The notes under the pieces: model-generated
The model's database searches: none
Seen by the model: only the letters and a program-made list of their open reading frames with translations
What the model was told of the DNA's origin: nothing
Shown here: positions 33,372-43,394 of the stretch, one piece after another
Numbering within the stretch: the stretch's first letter is position 1
How the letters are laid out: the number at the start of each line of letters is the position of its first letter
Position numbers and translations under genes: made by a program
Source of the DNA: Aliarcobacter cibarius
GTDB lineage: Bacteria; Campylobacterota; Campylobacteria; Campylobacterales; Arcobacteraceae
Reading direction: 5' to 3'
DNA length: 64,000 bases
NCBI RefSeq assembly: GCF_013372265.1
Contig: NZ_CP054051.1
Location: 434,001 to 498,000, forward strand

Positions 33372-33617
33372 ATGAAAGCAGTTGTAAATGTTGGATTAAA
33401 AAAAGGTGTTCTAGACGATCAAGGAAAAGCTATTAATCATGCTTTAGGAACTTTAGGATTTAAAGATTTGATTTCTGATGTTAGAGTTGGTAAACAAATT
33501 ATTATTGAGCTTAATTCAACAGACAAAGAAAAAGCTAAAGAAGAAGTTATAAAAATGTGTGAGAAACTTCTTGCCAACACTGTTATCGAAGATTATAGTG
33601 TTGAAATAGTAGGTTAA
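33372..33617 (+). CDS. purS: phosphoribosylformylglycinamidine synthase subunit PurS
   Basis: PurS is the small structural subunit that links PurQ and PurL to make FGAM. The product is 81 residues with the usual opening MKAVVNVGLKKGVLDDQGKAI and the block VGKQIIIELNS. I chose ATG 33372: AAAAGG ends at 33362, a good distance, while the ATG at 33363 lies directly against it. The gene ends 1 base before purQ. purL is not in the window. Confidence 0.92.
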   Translation: MKAVVNVGLKKGVLDDQGKAINHALGTLGFKDLISDVRVGKQIIIELNSTDKEKAKEEVIKMCEKLLANTVIEDYSVEIVG

Positions 33618-33618
33618 T

Positions 33619-34290
33619 ATGAAAGTAGCAGTATTACAATTTCCAGGAACAAACTGTGAATTTGATGCAAAGTATGCATTTTCAAAATTAGGTTGTGATG
33701 TAGAAGTTGTTTGGCATAAAGAAGGTAAGCTTCCTGAAGGTACAGATTTAGTTGTTGTTCCAGGTGGTTTTTCTTATGGCGATTATTTAAGAAGTGGAGC
33801 TATTGCTAGATTTGCAGCTATTATGGAAGATGTAAAGAAATTTGCATCAAATGGTGGAAAAGTTATAGGAATTTGTAATGGATTCCAAATTTTACTTGAA
33901 GCTGGACTTCTTCCAGGTGCAATGAAAAGAAATGATACATTACATTTTATTTCAAAATATCATCACCTAAAGGTTATAGATAATAATAATGATTTTTTAA
34001 AACTTTTAAATGTTGGTGATGTTGTAAATATACCTGTTGCACACCATGATGGAAATTATTATATTGATGATGCTGGATTAAAAGAGCTTGAAAAGAATAA
34101 CCAAATTTTATTAAAATATTGTTCAAAAGATGGAGAATTAGTTAGCATGAATGGAAGTGTTTCTAATATTGCTGGAATTTGTAATAAAGAGAAAAATGTT
34201 TTTGGTTTAATGCCACATCCAGAACGTGCTATTGAAGACATTTTAGGTTCAACTGATGGTGTTAATATGTTGAAAGGATTTTTAAAATAG
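33619..34290 (+). CDS. purQ: phosphoribosylformylglycinamidine synthase subunit PurQ
   Basis: PurQ is the glutaminase subunit that supplies ammonia to PurL. The 223-residue class I amidotransferase shows VVVPGGFSYGDYLRSGAIA, the nucleophile in IGICNGFQIL, and the His/Glu pair in MPHPERA near the C-terminus. It starts 1 base after purS. A hairpin overlapping the stop separates it from the next gene. Confidence 0.96.
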   Translation: MKVAVLQFPGTNCEFDAKYAFSKLGCDVEVVWHKEGKLPEGTDLVVVPGGFSYGDYLRSGAIARFAAIMEDVKKFASNGGKVIGICNGFQILLEAGLLPGAMKRNDTLHFISKYHHLKVIDNNNDFLKLLNVGDVVNIPVAHHDGNYYIDDAGLKELEKNNQILLKYCSKDGELVSMNGSVSNIAGICNKEKNVFGLMPHPERAIEDILGSTDGVNMLKGFLK

Positions 34291-34309
34291 AAGTACTCTT
34301 CTATTTTAA
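34282..34309 (+). terminator. hairpin over the purQ stop codon
   Basis: TTAAAATAGAAG (34282-34293) and CTTCTATTTTAA (34298-34309) form a perfect 12-bp stem with a 4-base loop that includes the purQ TAG. The 3' arm has TTTT but no T-run follows, so read-through into the next gene (ATG 34315) is likely. It could act as an attenuator. Confidence 0.55.
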
Positions 34310-34314
34310 GTAAA

Positions 34315-35385
34315 ATGAAAAAAGTAATATTACTTTTAATATCAATAGTAACAGTTTTTGCAGTTAATTTGTTTGCAGCAAAAAATCTATATCTAAGTAT
34401 CCTAAAAGAACCTACAAGTGTACATAAAAATCAAAAATTTGAAGTAAAAGTTAAAGCTTTAGTTACAACTACTGATTTTACTTCTCTTACAACAAATTTT
34501 TCAAATCAATCAAATATTACTGTTATGAATCCAAGTTCACCTTGGAAAAAGATTTCAGATGATACTTATGAAAATAGTTTTTATTTTAAGGTAAAATCTT
34601 CAAATTTCAAATTACCTATTATTGAGGTAAAGCTTTGGAATTCTAATTCTCTTATTGATATTAGCACAATTGAAACTGGAAATATAGGTTTTTCAAATAT
34701 TGGAAAAAATGATGATAGATTTTCTAAAGTTATTGCTGATAATATAATACTAAAAGCATATAAAACAAAACAGTATAACAATCAAGAAGCATTGACAATA
34801 ATTGATATTGATGCAGTTAATTCTAATTTAGAAGATTTTAATTTAGACAATGTAGTTGAACAAGGTGTTTCAAGTATTAAAGAGTGGGAAAATATTCAAA
34901 ATTTAGTTTATTATGTTGTAACACCAATTTACGATAAGAATCTTACTTTTACATACTTTAATTCATTATCAAACTCATTTAAAGAAGTAAGAGTTCCTTT
35001 AATATTACAAAATGAGCTTGTAAGTACACAAACAGATTTAAATCCAAATGATTCAACATTTGAAAAATATAAAAAAGTAGCGTCTACAATAGTTTGTATA
35101 TTTTTATTGATTCTGTTTATTTGGAAAAGAAAAAAATATTTAATACCATTTGTTGTAATAACATTTATTTTTGCCTTAATATACAATCTTCCAAATGATA
35201 AAGGGAAAATACAAACAGATTCTTTTGTATATATTTTACCGACAAAAAATTCAACAGTATTTTTTAAAGCAGATAAAGAGTTAGAAGTTGAAGTGTTGGA
35301 AAAAAAAGGACAATTTATTAAAGTTTTAGGTGTTGAAGATGGATTTATAGGTTGGATAAAGGAGGATAGTTTTGAGAAAAATTAG
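34315..35385 (+). CDS. exported membrane protein with C-terminal SH3 domain
   Basis: I do not know the function of this 356-residue protein. It has a signal peptide (MKKVILLLISIVTVFAVNLFAA), a beta-rich outer domain (about 25-240) that resembles the BatD-type fold only loosely, two close helices (about 258-290) and a C-terminal bacterial SH3-like domain (VYILPTKNSTVFF, GFIGWIKEDSF). SH3b domains often bind peptidoglycan or proteins. It precedes plsC, overlapping it by 14 bases. The order purQ-X-plsC-crcB is also found in C. jejuni as I recall, so X is conserved there. Confidence 0.75.
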   Translation: MKKVILLLISIVTVFAVNLFAAKNLYLSILKEPTSVHKNQKFEVKVKALVTTTDFTSLTTNFSNQSNITVMNPSSPWKKISDDTYENSFYFKVKSSNFKLPIIEVKLWNSNSLIDISTIETGNIGFSNIGKNDDRFSKVIADNIILKAYKTKQYNNQEALTIIDIDAVNSNLEDFNLDNVVEQGVSSIKEWENIQNLVYYVVTPIYDKNLTFTYFNSLSNSFKEVRVPLILQNELVSTQTDLNPNDSTFEKYKKVASTIVCIFLLILFIWKRKKYLIPFVVITFIFALIYNLPNDKGKIQTDSFVYILPTKNSTVFFKADKELEVEVLEKKGQFIKVLGVEDGFIGWIKEDSFEKN

Positions 35386-36058
35386 AGGAATTTTTGTATT
35401 TATTCAATTTTCAATAACTGTTGCAATTGTTGTTTTTTTTATGTATCTATTTAGAAATCATGCACATAAAGTAATAAAAATTTGGATGAAAGTTCAAATG
35501 TTTTTTTTAGGAATAAAATTAGAAGTTGAAGGAAAATTAGATGAGAGTTGTGATTTAATAATAATTAATCATCAATCTCTTCTTGATATTATAATAATGG
35601 AACATATTCATAGTAGAAATATTGCTTGGGTTGCAAAAAAAGAGATTGCAGATCTATTTTTCTTTGGACATATAATAAAAGCTCCAAGAATGATAAGTGT
35701 AGATAGAGAAAATAAAGCAGGATTAATTAAACTTTTATCTGATGTGAAAAATAGATTAGAAATTGGTCGACCAATAGCAATGTTCCCAGAAGGAACAAGA
35801 AGTGATGGAACTTATATGGGAGAATTTAAAGCTGGAGCTAAAATGGTTGGAAATAAATTTAACTTAAAAGTTCAACCAGTAGTTATGTTTAATACTAGAA
35901 ATATAGTAAATTCACAAAAAGCTGAAGCTGCACCAGGTGTTGTTAAAGTTGTTTATTTAGAACCAGTTCAAGCTAGTAAAGATACTTCATGGTATGAAGA
36001 TACAGAAAAAAATATGAGAGAAGTTTTCGAAAAAGAGTATAAAAATTATGTCAAATAA
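35372..36058 (+). CDS. plsC: 1-acyl-sn-glycerol-3-phosphate acyltransferase
   Basis: PlsC makes phosphatidic acid from lysophosphatidic acid at the inner membrane. The 228-residue protein has an N-terminal helix, the NHQSLLD catalytic motif (HX4D), the IDRE-like SVDREN block and FPEGTRSDG. The start is TTG at 35372, supported by a very strong AAAGGAGG at 35358-35365, 6 bases upstream; no ATG fits. It overlaps the upstream gene by 14 bases and crcB by 11 bases, so all three are coupled. Confidence 0.93.
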   Translation: MRKIRGIFVFIQFSITVAIVVFFMYLFRNHAHKVIKIWMKVQMFFLGIKLEVEGKLDESCDLIIINHQSLLDIIIMEHIHSRNIAWVAKKEIADLFFFGHIIKAPRMISVDRENKAGLIKLLSDVKNRLEIGRPIAMFPEGTRSDGTYMGEFKAGAKMVGNKFNLKVQPVVMFNTRNIVNSQKAEAAPGVVKVVYLEPVQASKDTSWYEDTEKNMREVFEKEYKNYVK

Positions 36059-36434
36059 TTTGCAGATTATTTTTTCAGTTGGTTTAGGTGGAGCACTTGG
36101 ATCAATATTGAGATTTTATGCTGTAGATTATATACATAAACTAGGAATAAATAGTTTTCCAATAGGAATACTATTTGTAAATTTAGTAGGTTCATTAATA
36201 ATAGGCATATTATATGCATATTTTTCAACTCAAGAAATCTCAACAGCGGTTAAAGCATTTTTAGTTGCTGGATTTTTGGGAGGATTAACTACATTTTCAA
36301 CTTTTGCATTAGATACTTATTTACTGTTTAATAGTTCGTTAAATTTCGCAATATTAAATATAGCTTTGAATCTATTTGGATCAATATTTTTAGTTATGAT
36401 TGGTTTCAAGATAACTCTGCTTTTTATGAAATGA
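36048..36434 (+). CDS. crcB: fluoride channel CrcB/Fluc
   Basis: Fluc channels export fluoride as dual-topology dimers. The 128-residue protein has four helices and the family motifs GGALGSILRFY and GFLGGLTTFSTFALDTY. One copy is present, so a homodimer is expected. Its ATG lies inside the end of plsC. No fluoride riboswitch is upstream. Confidence 0.94.
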   Translation: MSNNLQIIFSVGLGGALGSILRFYAVDYIHKLGINSFPIGILFVNLVGSLIIGILYAYFSTQEISTAVKAFLVAGFLGGLTTFSTFALDTYLLFNSSLNFAILNIALNLFGSIFLVMIGFKITLLFMK

Positions 36435-36465
36435 CCTTAGTCAAAATTTTTTAAGTTTTTTTAGT

Positions 36466-36471
36466 TATAAT
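36466..36471 (+). promoter_or_regulatory. -10 box of the tatA pair
   Basis: A perfect TATAAT lies 28 bases before the first tatA start, after a T-rich run. No -35 consensus is clear. Confidence 0.5.
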
Positions 36472-36499
36472 AATTTTCATATCAAAAAAAGGATAGATG

Positions 36500-36721
36500 A
36501 TGGGTATGCCAAGCGGTATGCAGTTATTGGTGATTGTTTTAATTGTTTTAATTCTATTTGGTGGTAAAAAAATACCAGAATTAGCAAAGGGTTTAGGTAG
36601 TAGTATTAAAAACTTCAAAAAAGCTGTAAAAGAAGATGAAGAAGAAGTTGCGACTGCATCTAAAATTGAAGATAATGAAAAAAAAGCTGATTCAAAAGTA
36701 AGTGAAACAAAAAAGGTTTAA
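36500..36721 (+). CDS. tatA: Tat translocase subunit TatA, copy 1
   Basis: TatA forms the protein-conducting assembly of the twin-arginine pathway in the inner membrane. The 73-residue product has one helix ([17 protein letters not shown]), the [23 protein letters not shown] hinge and amphipathic helix split here as [14 protein letters not shown] and [11 protein letters not shown], and an acidic tail. I chose the second ATG (36500): AAGGA at 36489-36493 is 6 bases away, and the result aligns with copy 2. A second tatA follows after 22 bases. TatB and TatC are not here. Confidence 0.93.
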   Translation: MGMPSGMQLLVIVLIVLILFGGKKIPELAKGLGSSIKNFKKAVKEDEEEVATASKIEDNEKKADSKVSETKKV

Positions 36722-36743
36722 TTTTAATAAATAAAGGATTTTT

Positions 36744-36968
36744 ATGAGTATGCCAAGCGGTATGGAATTATTAATAATAGTTCTAATTGTTTTAATTTTA
36801 TTTGGTGGTAAAAAGATTCCAGAACTTGCAAAAGGGTTAGGAAGTGGTATTAGAAACTTCAAAAAAGCTGTGAAAGAAGATGAAGAAGAAGTGGTTGCTA
36901 AAAAAAGTGATGAAATAGAAAAAAAACCTGAAGCACCTGTACAAAATCAAGAAATAAAAAATTCATAA
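36744..36968 (+). CDS. tatA2: Tat translocase subunit TatA, copy 2
   Basis: This 74-residue protein is a close tandem paralogue of copy 1. The first 50 residues differ at only a few sites ([26 protein letters not shown] for KNFKKA), while the tails diverge ([17 protein letters not shown]). AAAGGATTTTT precedes the ATG. The pair probably comes from a local duplication. Copy 2 could be a TatA/E-like spare or be tuned to other substrates. argS starts 10 bases later. Confidence 0.92.
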   Translation: MSMPSGMELLIIVLIVLILFGGKKIPELAKGLGSGIRNFKKAVKEDEEEVVAKKSDEIEKKPEAPVQNQEIKNS

Positions 36969-36978
36969 GAGAAATAAA

Positions 36979-38568
36979 TTGCAGAATATTATTAAAGAGT
37001 ATATAGAAAAGATATTAAATAGAGATATCGTTTTGGAAAAACCAAAAGATGTCTCTTTAGGACATTTTGCTACTCCAGCTGCTTTTTCATTAGCTAAAGA
37101 ACTTAAAAAATCTCCAATGCAAATAGCCGAAGATTTGGTTTTAAAACTAGAAAATAAAGATTTATTTGAAAAAGTAGAAGCTGTAAAAGGTTTCATTAAT
37201 TTTACTCTTTCAAATACTTTTATAGAAAAACTTGCAAATGTGGCTTTAGAAGCAAAAGATGATTTTGCAAAAGGTAATATAAAGAATGAGAAAATTCTTT
37301 TAGAATATGTAAGTGCTAACCCAACTGGACCACTTCATATTGGGCATGCAAGAGGTGCTGTATTTGGAGACACTTTATATAAAGTTGGAAAATACTTAGG
37401 TTATGATATTACAACGGAGTACTATATAAACGATGCTGGTGCTCAAATGCAACTTCTTGGAGTTTCAGTTAGTTTAGCTGCAAGAGATTTTATTTTTAAT
37501 GAAAGTGTAGAATATCCAGAGAGTTATTATAGAGGTGAATATTTAATTGATATTGCCAAAAAAGTTATAGAAAAATATGGAAAAGATATAATCTATGATG
37601 AGTCTAGATTTGAAGAGATGGCTATTTTTGCAAAAGACATAGTAATGGAAATTATAGTTAAAGACTTAGCTGATTTAGGAATAACTTTTGATAATTTTGT
37701 TTCTGAAAAGTCATTATATGGTTCTTGGAATGATACTAAAGCTGTATTAGAAAAAAATGGCTCTTTGTATCCTAAAGATGATAAAATTTATTTAAAATCT
37801 ACACAATTTGGCGATGATAGTGATAGAGTTGTTGTAAGAGATAATGGAATCCCAACATATCTTGCAGGAGATATCATTTACCATAAAAATAAATTTGATA
37901 GAGATTTTGATAAGTATATAAATATTTGGGGAGCTGATCACCATGGATATATTACTAGAGTTAAAGCTGCTATTGAATTTTTAGGTAATGATTCATCAAA
38001 GTTAGAAGTAATTTTATCACAAATGGTACAGCTTTTAAAAGGTGGACAACCATACAAGATGAGTAAAAGAGCCGGTAATGTTATTCTTATGTCTGATATT
38101 ACAGCTGAAATAGGAAGTGATGCTCTAAGATTTGTATTCTTAACTAAAAAAAGTGATACTCACTTAGAATTTGATATAGATATGTTAAAAAATCAAGATT
38201 CTTCGAATCCAATTTTTTATATAAATTATGCACATGCAAGAATAAATCAACTTTTTATTAAATCAGAGCAAAAATTTGATGATATAGTAAATGTAAGTTT
38301 TGATAACTTAAATAGTGAAGCTTTAAATTTAGTTTATGAATCACTTTTATTAGAATCTATTTTAAATGAAGCATTTACAAAAAGAGATATGCAAAAAATT
38401 ACAGAATATTTATATAATTTAGCTTCTAGTGTACATAAGTTCTATAATGAACATAAAATTATAGGAAGCAGTGAAGAAAAAAGTTATCTAAAAGTTTTAA
38501 GTATTGCTAAATTAAGTTTAAGGGTAGGATTGAAACTTCTGGGAATAGAAGCAAAAGAGATTATGTAA
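36979..38568 (+). CDS. argS: arginyl-tRNA synthetase
   Basis: ArgS charges tRNA-Arg. The class I motifs are seen as PTGPLHIGHARG (HIGH) and YKMSKRAGNV (KMSK). The N-terminal Add1 domain (about 1-90) and the C-terminal DALR anticodon domain (YINYAHARINQL onward) are present. Length is 529 residues. The start is TTG at 36979; AAGAGAAATAAA is a weak ribosome site, and the nearby tatA genes may couple translation. No nearer ATG gives a full Add1 domain. Confidence 0.96.
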   Translation: MQNIIKEYIEKILNRDIVLEKPKDVSLGHFATPAAFSLAKELKKSPMQIAEDLVLKLENKDLFEKVEAVKGFINFTLSNTFIEKLANVALEAKDDFAKGNIKNEKILLEYVSANPTGPLHIGHARGAVFGDTLYKVGKYLGYDITTEYYINDAGAQMQLLGVSVSLAARDFIFNESVEYPESYYRGEYLIDIAKKVIEKYGKDIIYDESRFEEMAIFAKDIVMEIIVKDLADLGITFDNFVSEKSLYGSWNDTKAVLEKNGSLYPKDDKIYLKSTQFGDDSDRVVVRDNGIPTYLAGDIIYHKNKFDRDFDKYINIWGADHHGYITRVKAAIEFLGNDSSKLEVILSQMVQLLKGGQPYKMSKRAGNVILMSDITAEIGSDALRFVFLTKKSDTHLEFDIDMLKNQDSSNPIFYINYAHARINQLFIKSEQKFDDIVNVSFDNLNSEALNLVYESLLLESILNEAFTKRDMQKITEYLYNLASSVHKFYNEHKIIGSSEEKSYLKVLSIAKLSLRVGLKLLGIEAKEIM

Positions 38569-38577
38569 TCTCTTTTG
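38552..38577. terminator. bidirectional terminator between argS and rsfS
   Basis: CAAAAGAGATTA (38552-38563) and TAATCTCTTTTG (38566-38577) form a perfect 12-bp stem. It includes the argS stop (38566-38568) and lies between convergent genes. Confidence 0.7.
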
Positions 38578-38587
38578 AAATTATGAA

Positions 38588-38914
38588 TTAACTTTTTACT
38601 TTTTGAAAGCTTTCTAAAAATTCTTCTATATTATATTTTTCTCTATATTTTTCACTCATTAAATGAACAAAAATATCACCTAAATCAATTACAGTCCAAT
38701 TATCATCTTCATCAACTCTTAAAAATTCTTCACCTTTAGGTTTTAAATCAATTTTTAAATGATCCAATAATGCATTTGCATGTTTAGGATTTAGTGTTGA
38801 AGCAATTACAACATAATCAACTAAATAATCTTTAGATGTTAAATCAAATATTTCAACGTTATCAGCTTTCTTATCTTCTAAAATAGTTTTAATGTTTTCT
38901 ATTCTACTATTCAA
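38588..38914 (-). CDS. rsfS: ribosome silencing factor RsfS
   Basis: RsfS binds ribosomal protein uL14 and blocks subunit joining when nutrients are low. The 108-residue protein has the family pattern KADNVEIFDL, DYVVIASTLNPKHANALLDHL and WTVIDLGDIFVHLMSEKYREKYNIEEF. It overlaps nadD by 8 bases, the common nadD-rsfS pairing in bacteria. Confidence 0.94.
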   Translation of the reverse strand: MNSRIENIKTILEDKKADNVEIFDLTSKDYLVDYVVIASTLNPKHANALLDHLKIDLKPKGEEFLRVDEDDNWTVIDLGDIFVHLMSEKYREKYNIEEFLESFQKVKS

Positions 38915-39455
38915 ATTTTTCCTTTTTTTGTAAATTTATTAAATCTTCCCAAATATTTTTTGGTACAAAATTTAAATCTAGTTTTTCTCTTAGTCTAGTA
39001 GAGCTAATATCTATATTTACTTCAAGAGTTTTATATTCATTAGTTGCTAGATTATAACCTTCCCTTTTAGCGACAATAAATTCTAAACTAGATTTTAGTT
39101 CTTCAATATTATGCCACCTATGAAGAGATTTGAGGTTGTCCTCACCTATTATAAAATAAATTTTACAAGGTTTATGTAATGACTTAATATATCTTATTGT
39201 TTCATAAGTATAGCTTAGTTTTTTTTGATTTATTTCGAAATCACTAATTTCTATTTTAGGATTGTCTTCAAAAACCTTTTTTAACAGTGCAAATCTAATT
39301 TCTGGTTCAAATAAAAAATCTTTTTTTAAGGGATTTAAATAAGTTGGAACTATTATTAGTTTATCTATATCAAGTTCTTTTAAAGCTTTTTCAACTATAG
39401 CTTTATGTGCTATATGTACAGGATCAAAACTGCCACCAAAAACTGCAATTTTCAA
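38907..39455 (-). CDS. nadD: nicotinate-nucleotide adenylyltransferase
   Basis: NadD adenylylates nicotinate mononucleotide in NAD synthesis. The 182-residue nucleotidyltransferase shows GGSFDPVHIAHKAIVEKAL (the HxxH motif), FIIGEDNLKSLHRWHNIEEL and the C-terminal ISSTRLREK (the ISSTxxR motif). It overlaps rsfS and is divergent from the gapA operon with about 90 bases between. The family and function are clear. Confidence 0.95.
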   Translation of the reverse strand: MKIAVFGGSFDPVHIAHKAIVEKALKELDIDKLIIVPTYLNPLKKDFLFEPEIRFALLKKVFEDNPKIEISDFEINQKKLSYTYETIRYIKSLHKPCKIYFIIGEDNLKSLHRWHNIEELKSSLEFIVAKREGYNLATNEYKTLEVNIDISSTRLREKLDLNFVPKNIWEDLINLQKKEKFE

Positions 39456-39474
39456 TTATTTTGCACCTTTATTT

Positions 39475-39480
39475 TATAAT
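39475..39480 (+). promoter_or_regulatory. possible -10 box before gapA
   Basis: A TATAAT lies 65 bases before gapA. Between it and the gene is the imperfect palindrome ATAGCAA (39492-39498) ... TTGCTAT (39515-39521), which could be an operator. Both are weak calls. Confidence 0.35.
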
Positions 39481-39545
39481 TAAATATTATTATAGCAATT
39501 TTTGGATAAAATATTTGCTATTTTAGATTTATATAAAGGGAATAA

Positions 39546-40544
39546 ATGGCTATTAAAGTTGCAATAAACGGATTTGGAAGAATAGGAAGATGTGTAGCTA
39601 GAATTATTGCTAATAGAGATGATGTTGAATTAGTTGCAATAAATGATACAGCAAAACCAGATATGCTTGAGTATATTACAAAATACGATACTGTTCATGG
39701 AACTTTTGAAGGTGATGTAAAAGTTGAAAATGGTTTCTTAAAAATGGGGAAAATAAATGCTAAATTATATTCAACTAGAGATGCTAATGAACTAAGTTTT
39801 ACGAAAGATTGTGGAGCTGAAGTAGTTTTAGAGTGTACAGGAGCTTATTTAACAAAAGAATCTTGCGAAGTTCATATTAAAAACGGTGCTAAAAAAGTTG
39901 TTATGAGTGCACCTGCAAAAGATGATACAAAAACTTATGTTGTTGGGGTAAATGAACATACTTATGATGGTGAGAAAATAATTTCAAATGCATCTTGTAC
40001 AACAAACTGTTTAGGACCTGTAGCAAAAATTATTGATGATGCATTTGGAATAGAAAAAGGTTTAATGACTACAATTCATTCATATACAAATGACCAAAAT
40101 ATTCTAGATGTAAAACATAAATCTGATAAAAGAAGAGCAAGAGCTGGTGCTCAAAACATGATACCTACAAGTACTGGTGCAGCTAAAGCTATGAAATTAA
40201 TTATGCCTCAACTTGAAGGTAAATTACATGGACAAAGTGTAAGAGTCCCAACTCCAAATGTTTCAATGGTAGATGTTAATTTCGTAGTTAAAAAAGATAC
40301 AACAAAAGAAGAAATAAATGCACTATTTACTCAAAAATCAAAAGAGTTAGCTGGAATAGTGGCAGTTGATAATGATATGTTAGTTTCAAGTGATATTATA
40401 GGAAACACAAATTCAACAATTATTGCTACAGATTTAACTCAAGTAATTGGTGGAAATATGATAAAAATTATGAGCTGGTATGACAATGAGTGGGGATATT
40501 CAGCTAGACTTGTTGATTTAGCTGCTTATGTAGCTAAAAAATAA
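39546..40544 (+). CDS. gapA: glyceraldehyde-3-phosphate dehydrogenase
   Basis: GapA interconverts glyceraldehyde 3-phosphate and 1,3-bisphosphoglycerate with NAD(P). The 332-residue protein shows [12 protein letters not shown], the catalytic Cys in [13 protein letters not shown], and the C-terminal [15 protein letters not shown]. An Asp at the end of the second strand (INDTAKPD) fits NAD use. It starts the gapA-pgk-tpiA-fabI run, with gaps of 10 and then overlaps. In a non-sugar-using epsilonproteobacterium the flow is probably gluconeogenic. Confidence 0.97.
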   Translation: MAIKVAINGFGRIGRCVARIIANRDDVELVAINDTAKPDMLEYITKYDTVHGTFEGDVKVENGFLKMGKINAKLYSTRDANELSFTKDCGAEVVLECTGAYLTKESCEVHIKNGAKKVVMSAPAKDDTKTYVVGVNEHTYDGEKIISNASCTTNCLGPVAKIIDDAFGIEKGLMTTIHSYTNDQNILDVKHKSDKRRARAGAQNMIPTSTGAAKAMKLIMPQLEGKLHGQSVRVPTPNVSMVDVNFVVKKDTTKEEINALFTQKSKELAGIVAVDNDMLVSSDIIGNTNSTIIATDLTQVIGGNMIKIMSWYDNEWGYSARLVDLAAYVAKK

Positions 40545-40554
40545 GGGGAACTAT

Positions 40555-41756
40555 ATGAAACTTCAAGAGATAAAAAATATTGATATTGCTGGTAAAAAAG
40601 TATTTATAAGATGTGATTTTAACGTTCCAGTTGATGAATATAATAATATAACAGACGATAGAAGAATAAGAAGTGCTTTAAATACTATTAGATATTGTAT
40701 TGATAATGATTGTTCAGTAATATTGGCTAGTCACTTTGGAAGACCAAAAGGTGGATTTGAAGAGAAATATTCTTTAGAGCCAATTGCAAAAAGATTACAT
40801 ATACTATTAAAACAAGATATAAAATTAGCTCCAAGTGTTGTTTGTGACCAAACTTTAAAAATGGCAAAAGAACTAAAAGCTGGTGAAATTATGCTTTTAG
40901 AGAATATGAGATTTGAAGCTGGTGAAACAAAAAATGATGAAGAACTTAGTAAAAAATTAGCTTCTATGGCAGATGTTTATATAAATGATGCCTTTGGTGT
41001 TTCTCATAGAGCTCACTCATCTGTTGAAGGAATTGCAAAATATTTTGATGAAAATCATAAAGCAGCTGGATTTTTACTTGCAAAAGAGATTAAATTTTTT
41101 CATCATATAGTTGAAAATCCAAAAAGACCTTTTGTATCAATTGTTGGTGGTTCTAAAGTATCAGGAAAACTTGAAGCTTTATATAATTTAGTTCCAAAAG
41201 TTGATAAAATAGTTATCGGTGGAGGAATGGCATTTACATTCTTAAAAGCATTAGGACATGAAATTGGTAAATCATTAGTTGAAGAAGATTTAATTCCTGA
41301 AGCTTTAAAAATAATGGATTTAGCAAAACAAAAAGGTGTAAAATTATACTTACCTGTTGATATTGTTGCTGCTGAAGCATTTGATTCTGAAGCGATTGCT
41401 AAAATTGTTCCGGTTCAAGAGATGCCAAAATCTTGGATGGGATTAGACATAGGTCCTGCAACAGCTCTTTTATTTAGTGAAGTTTTAAGTGATGCAAATA
41501 CAATTTTATGGAATGGACCAATGGGTGTTTATGAAATGGAAAAATTTGCAAAAGGTAGTACAAAAATATCTCATGCAGTAGCAAGTTCATATGCAACAAC
41601 AGTTGTAGGTGGGGGAGATACGGCAGACTTAGTAAGAATTACTGGAGATGAAGCTGATATGACATTTATTAGTACTGGTGGAGGAGCTTCTTTAGAATTA
41701 ATAGAAGGAAAAATTTTACCAGGTGTTAAAGCATTAGTTATCGAGGAAGATAACTA

Positions 41757-41757
<1 letters not shown>
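40555..41757 (+). CDS. pgk: phosphoglycerate kinase
   Basis: Pgk transfers phosphate between 1,3-bisphosphoglycerate and ADP. The 400-residue protein has both lobes: [20 protein letters not shown] and the C-terminal nucleotide lobe with [21 protein letters not shown] and [11 protein letters not shown]. It lies 10 bases after gapA and shares its last base with the tpiA ATG (TAATG). The length is usual. Confidence 0.97.
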
Positions 41758-43291
<1,534 letters not shown>

Positions 43292-43298
43292 GTTTTAG

Positions 43299-43328
43299 AA
43301 AGATAAGAATTTTTTCTTATCTTTTTTT
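43299..43328 (+). terminator. Rho-independent terminator after fabI
   Basis: AAAGATAAGAA (43299-43309) and TTCTTATCTTT (43314-43324) form an 11-bp perfect stem with a TTTT loop, then four more T. It ends the gapA-pgk-tpiA-fabI unit. Confidence 0.85.
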
Positions 43329-43394
43329 ATATAAAATTTTAGATTTAAACTTAATAAGAGTTTAAATTTAAAATTTTAACAAGAGGATTATTAA

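Noticed and set aside
36040-36060. Fluoride riboswitch before crcB
   Set aside because: crcB starts inside plsC and there is no leader region.
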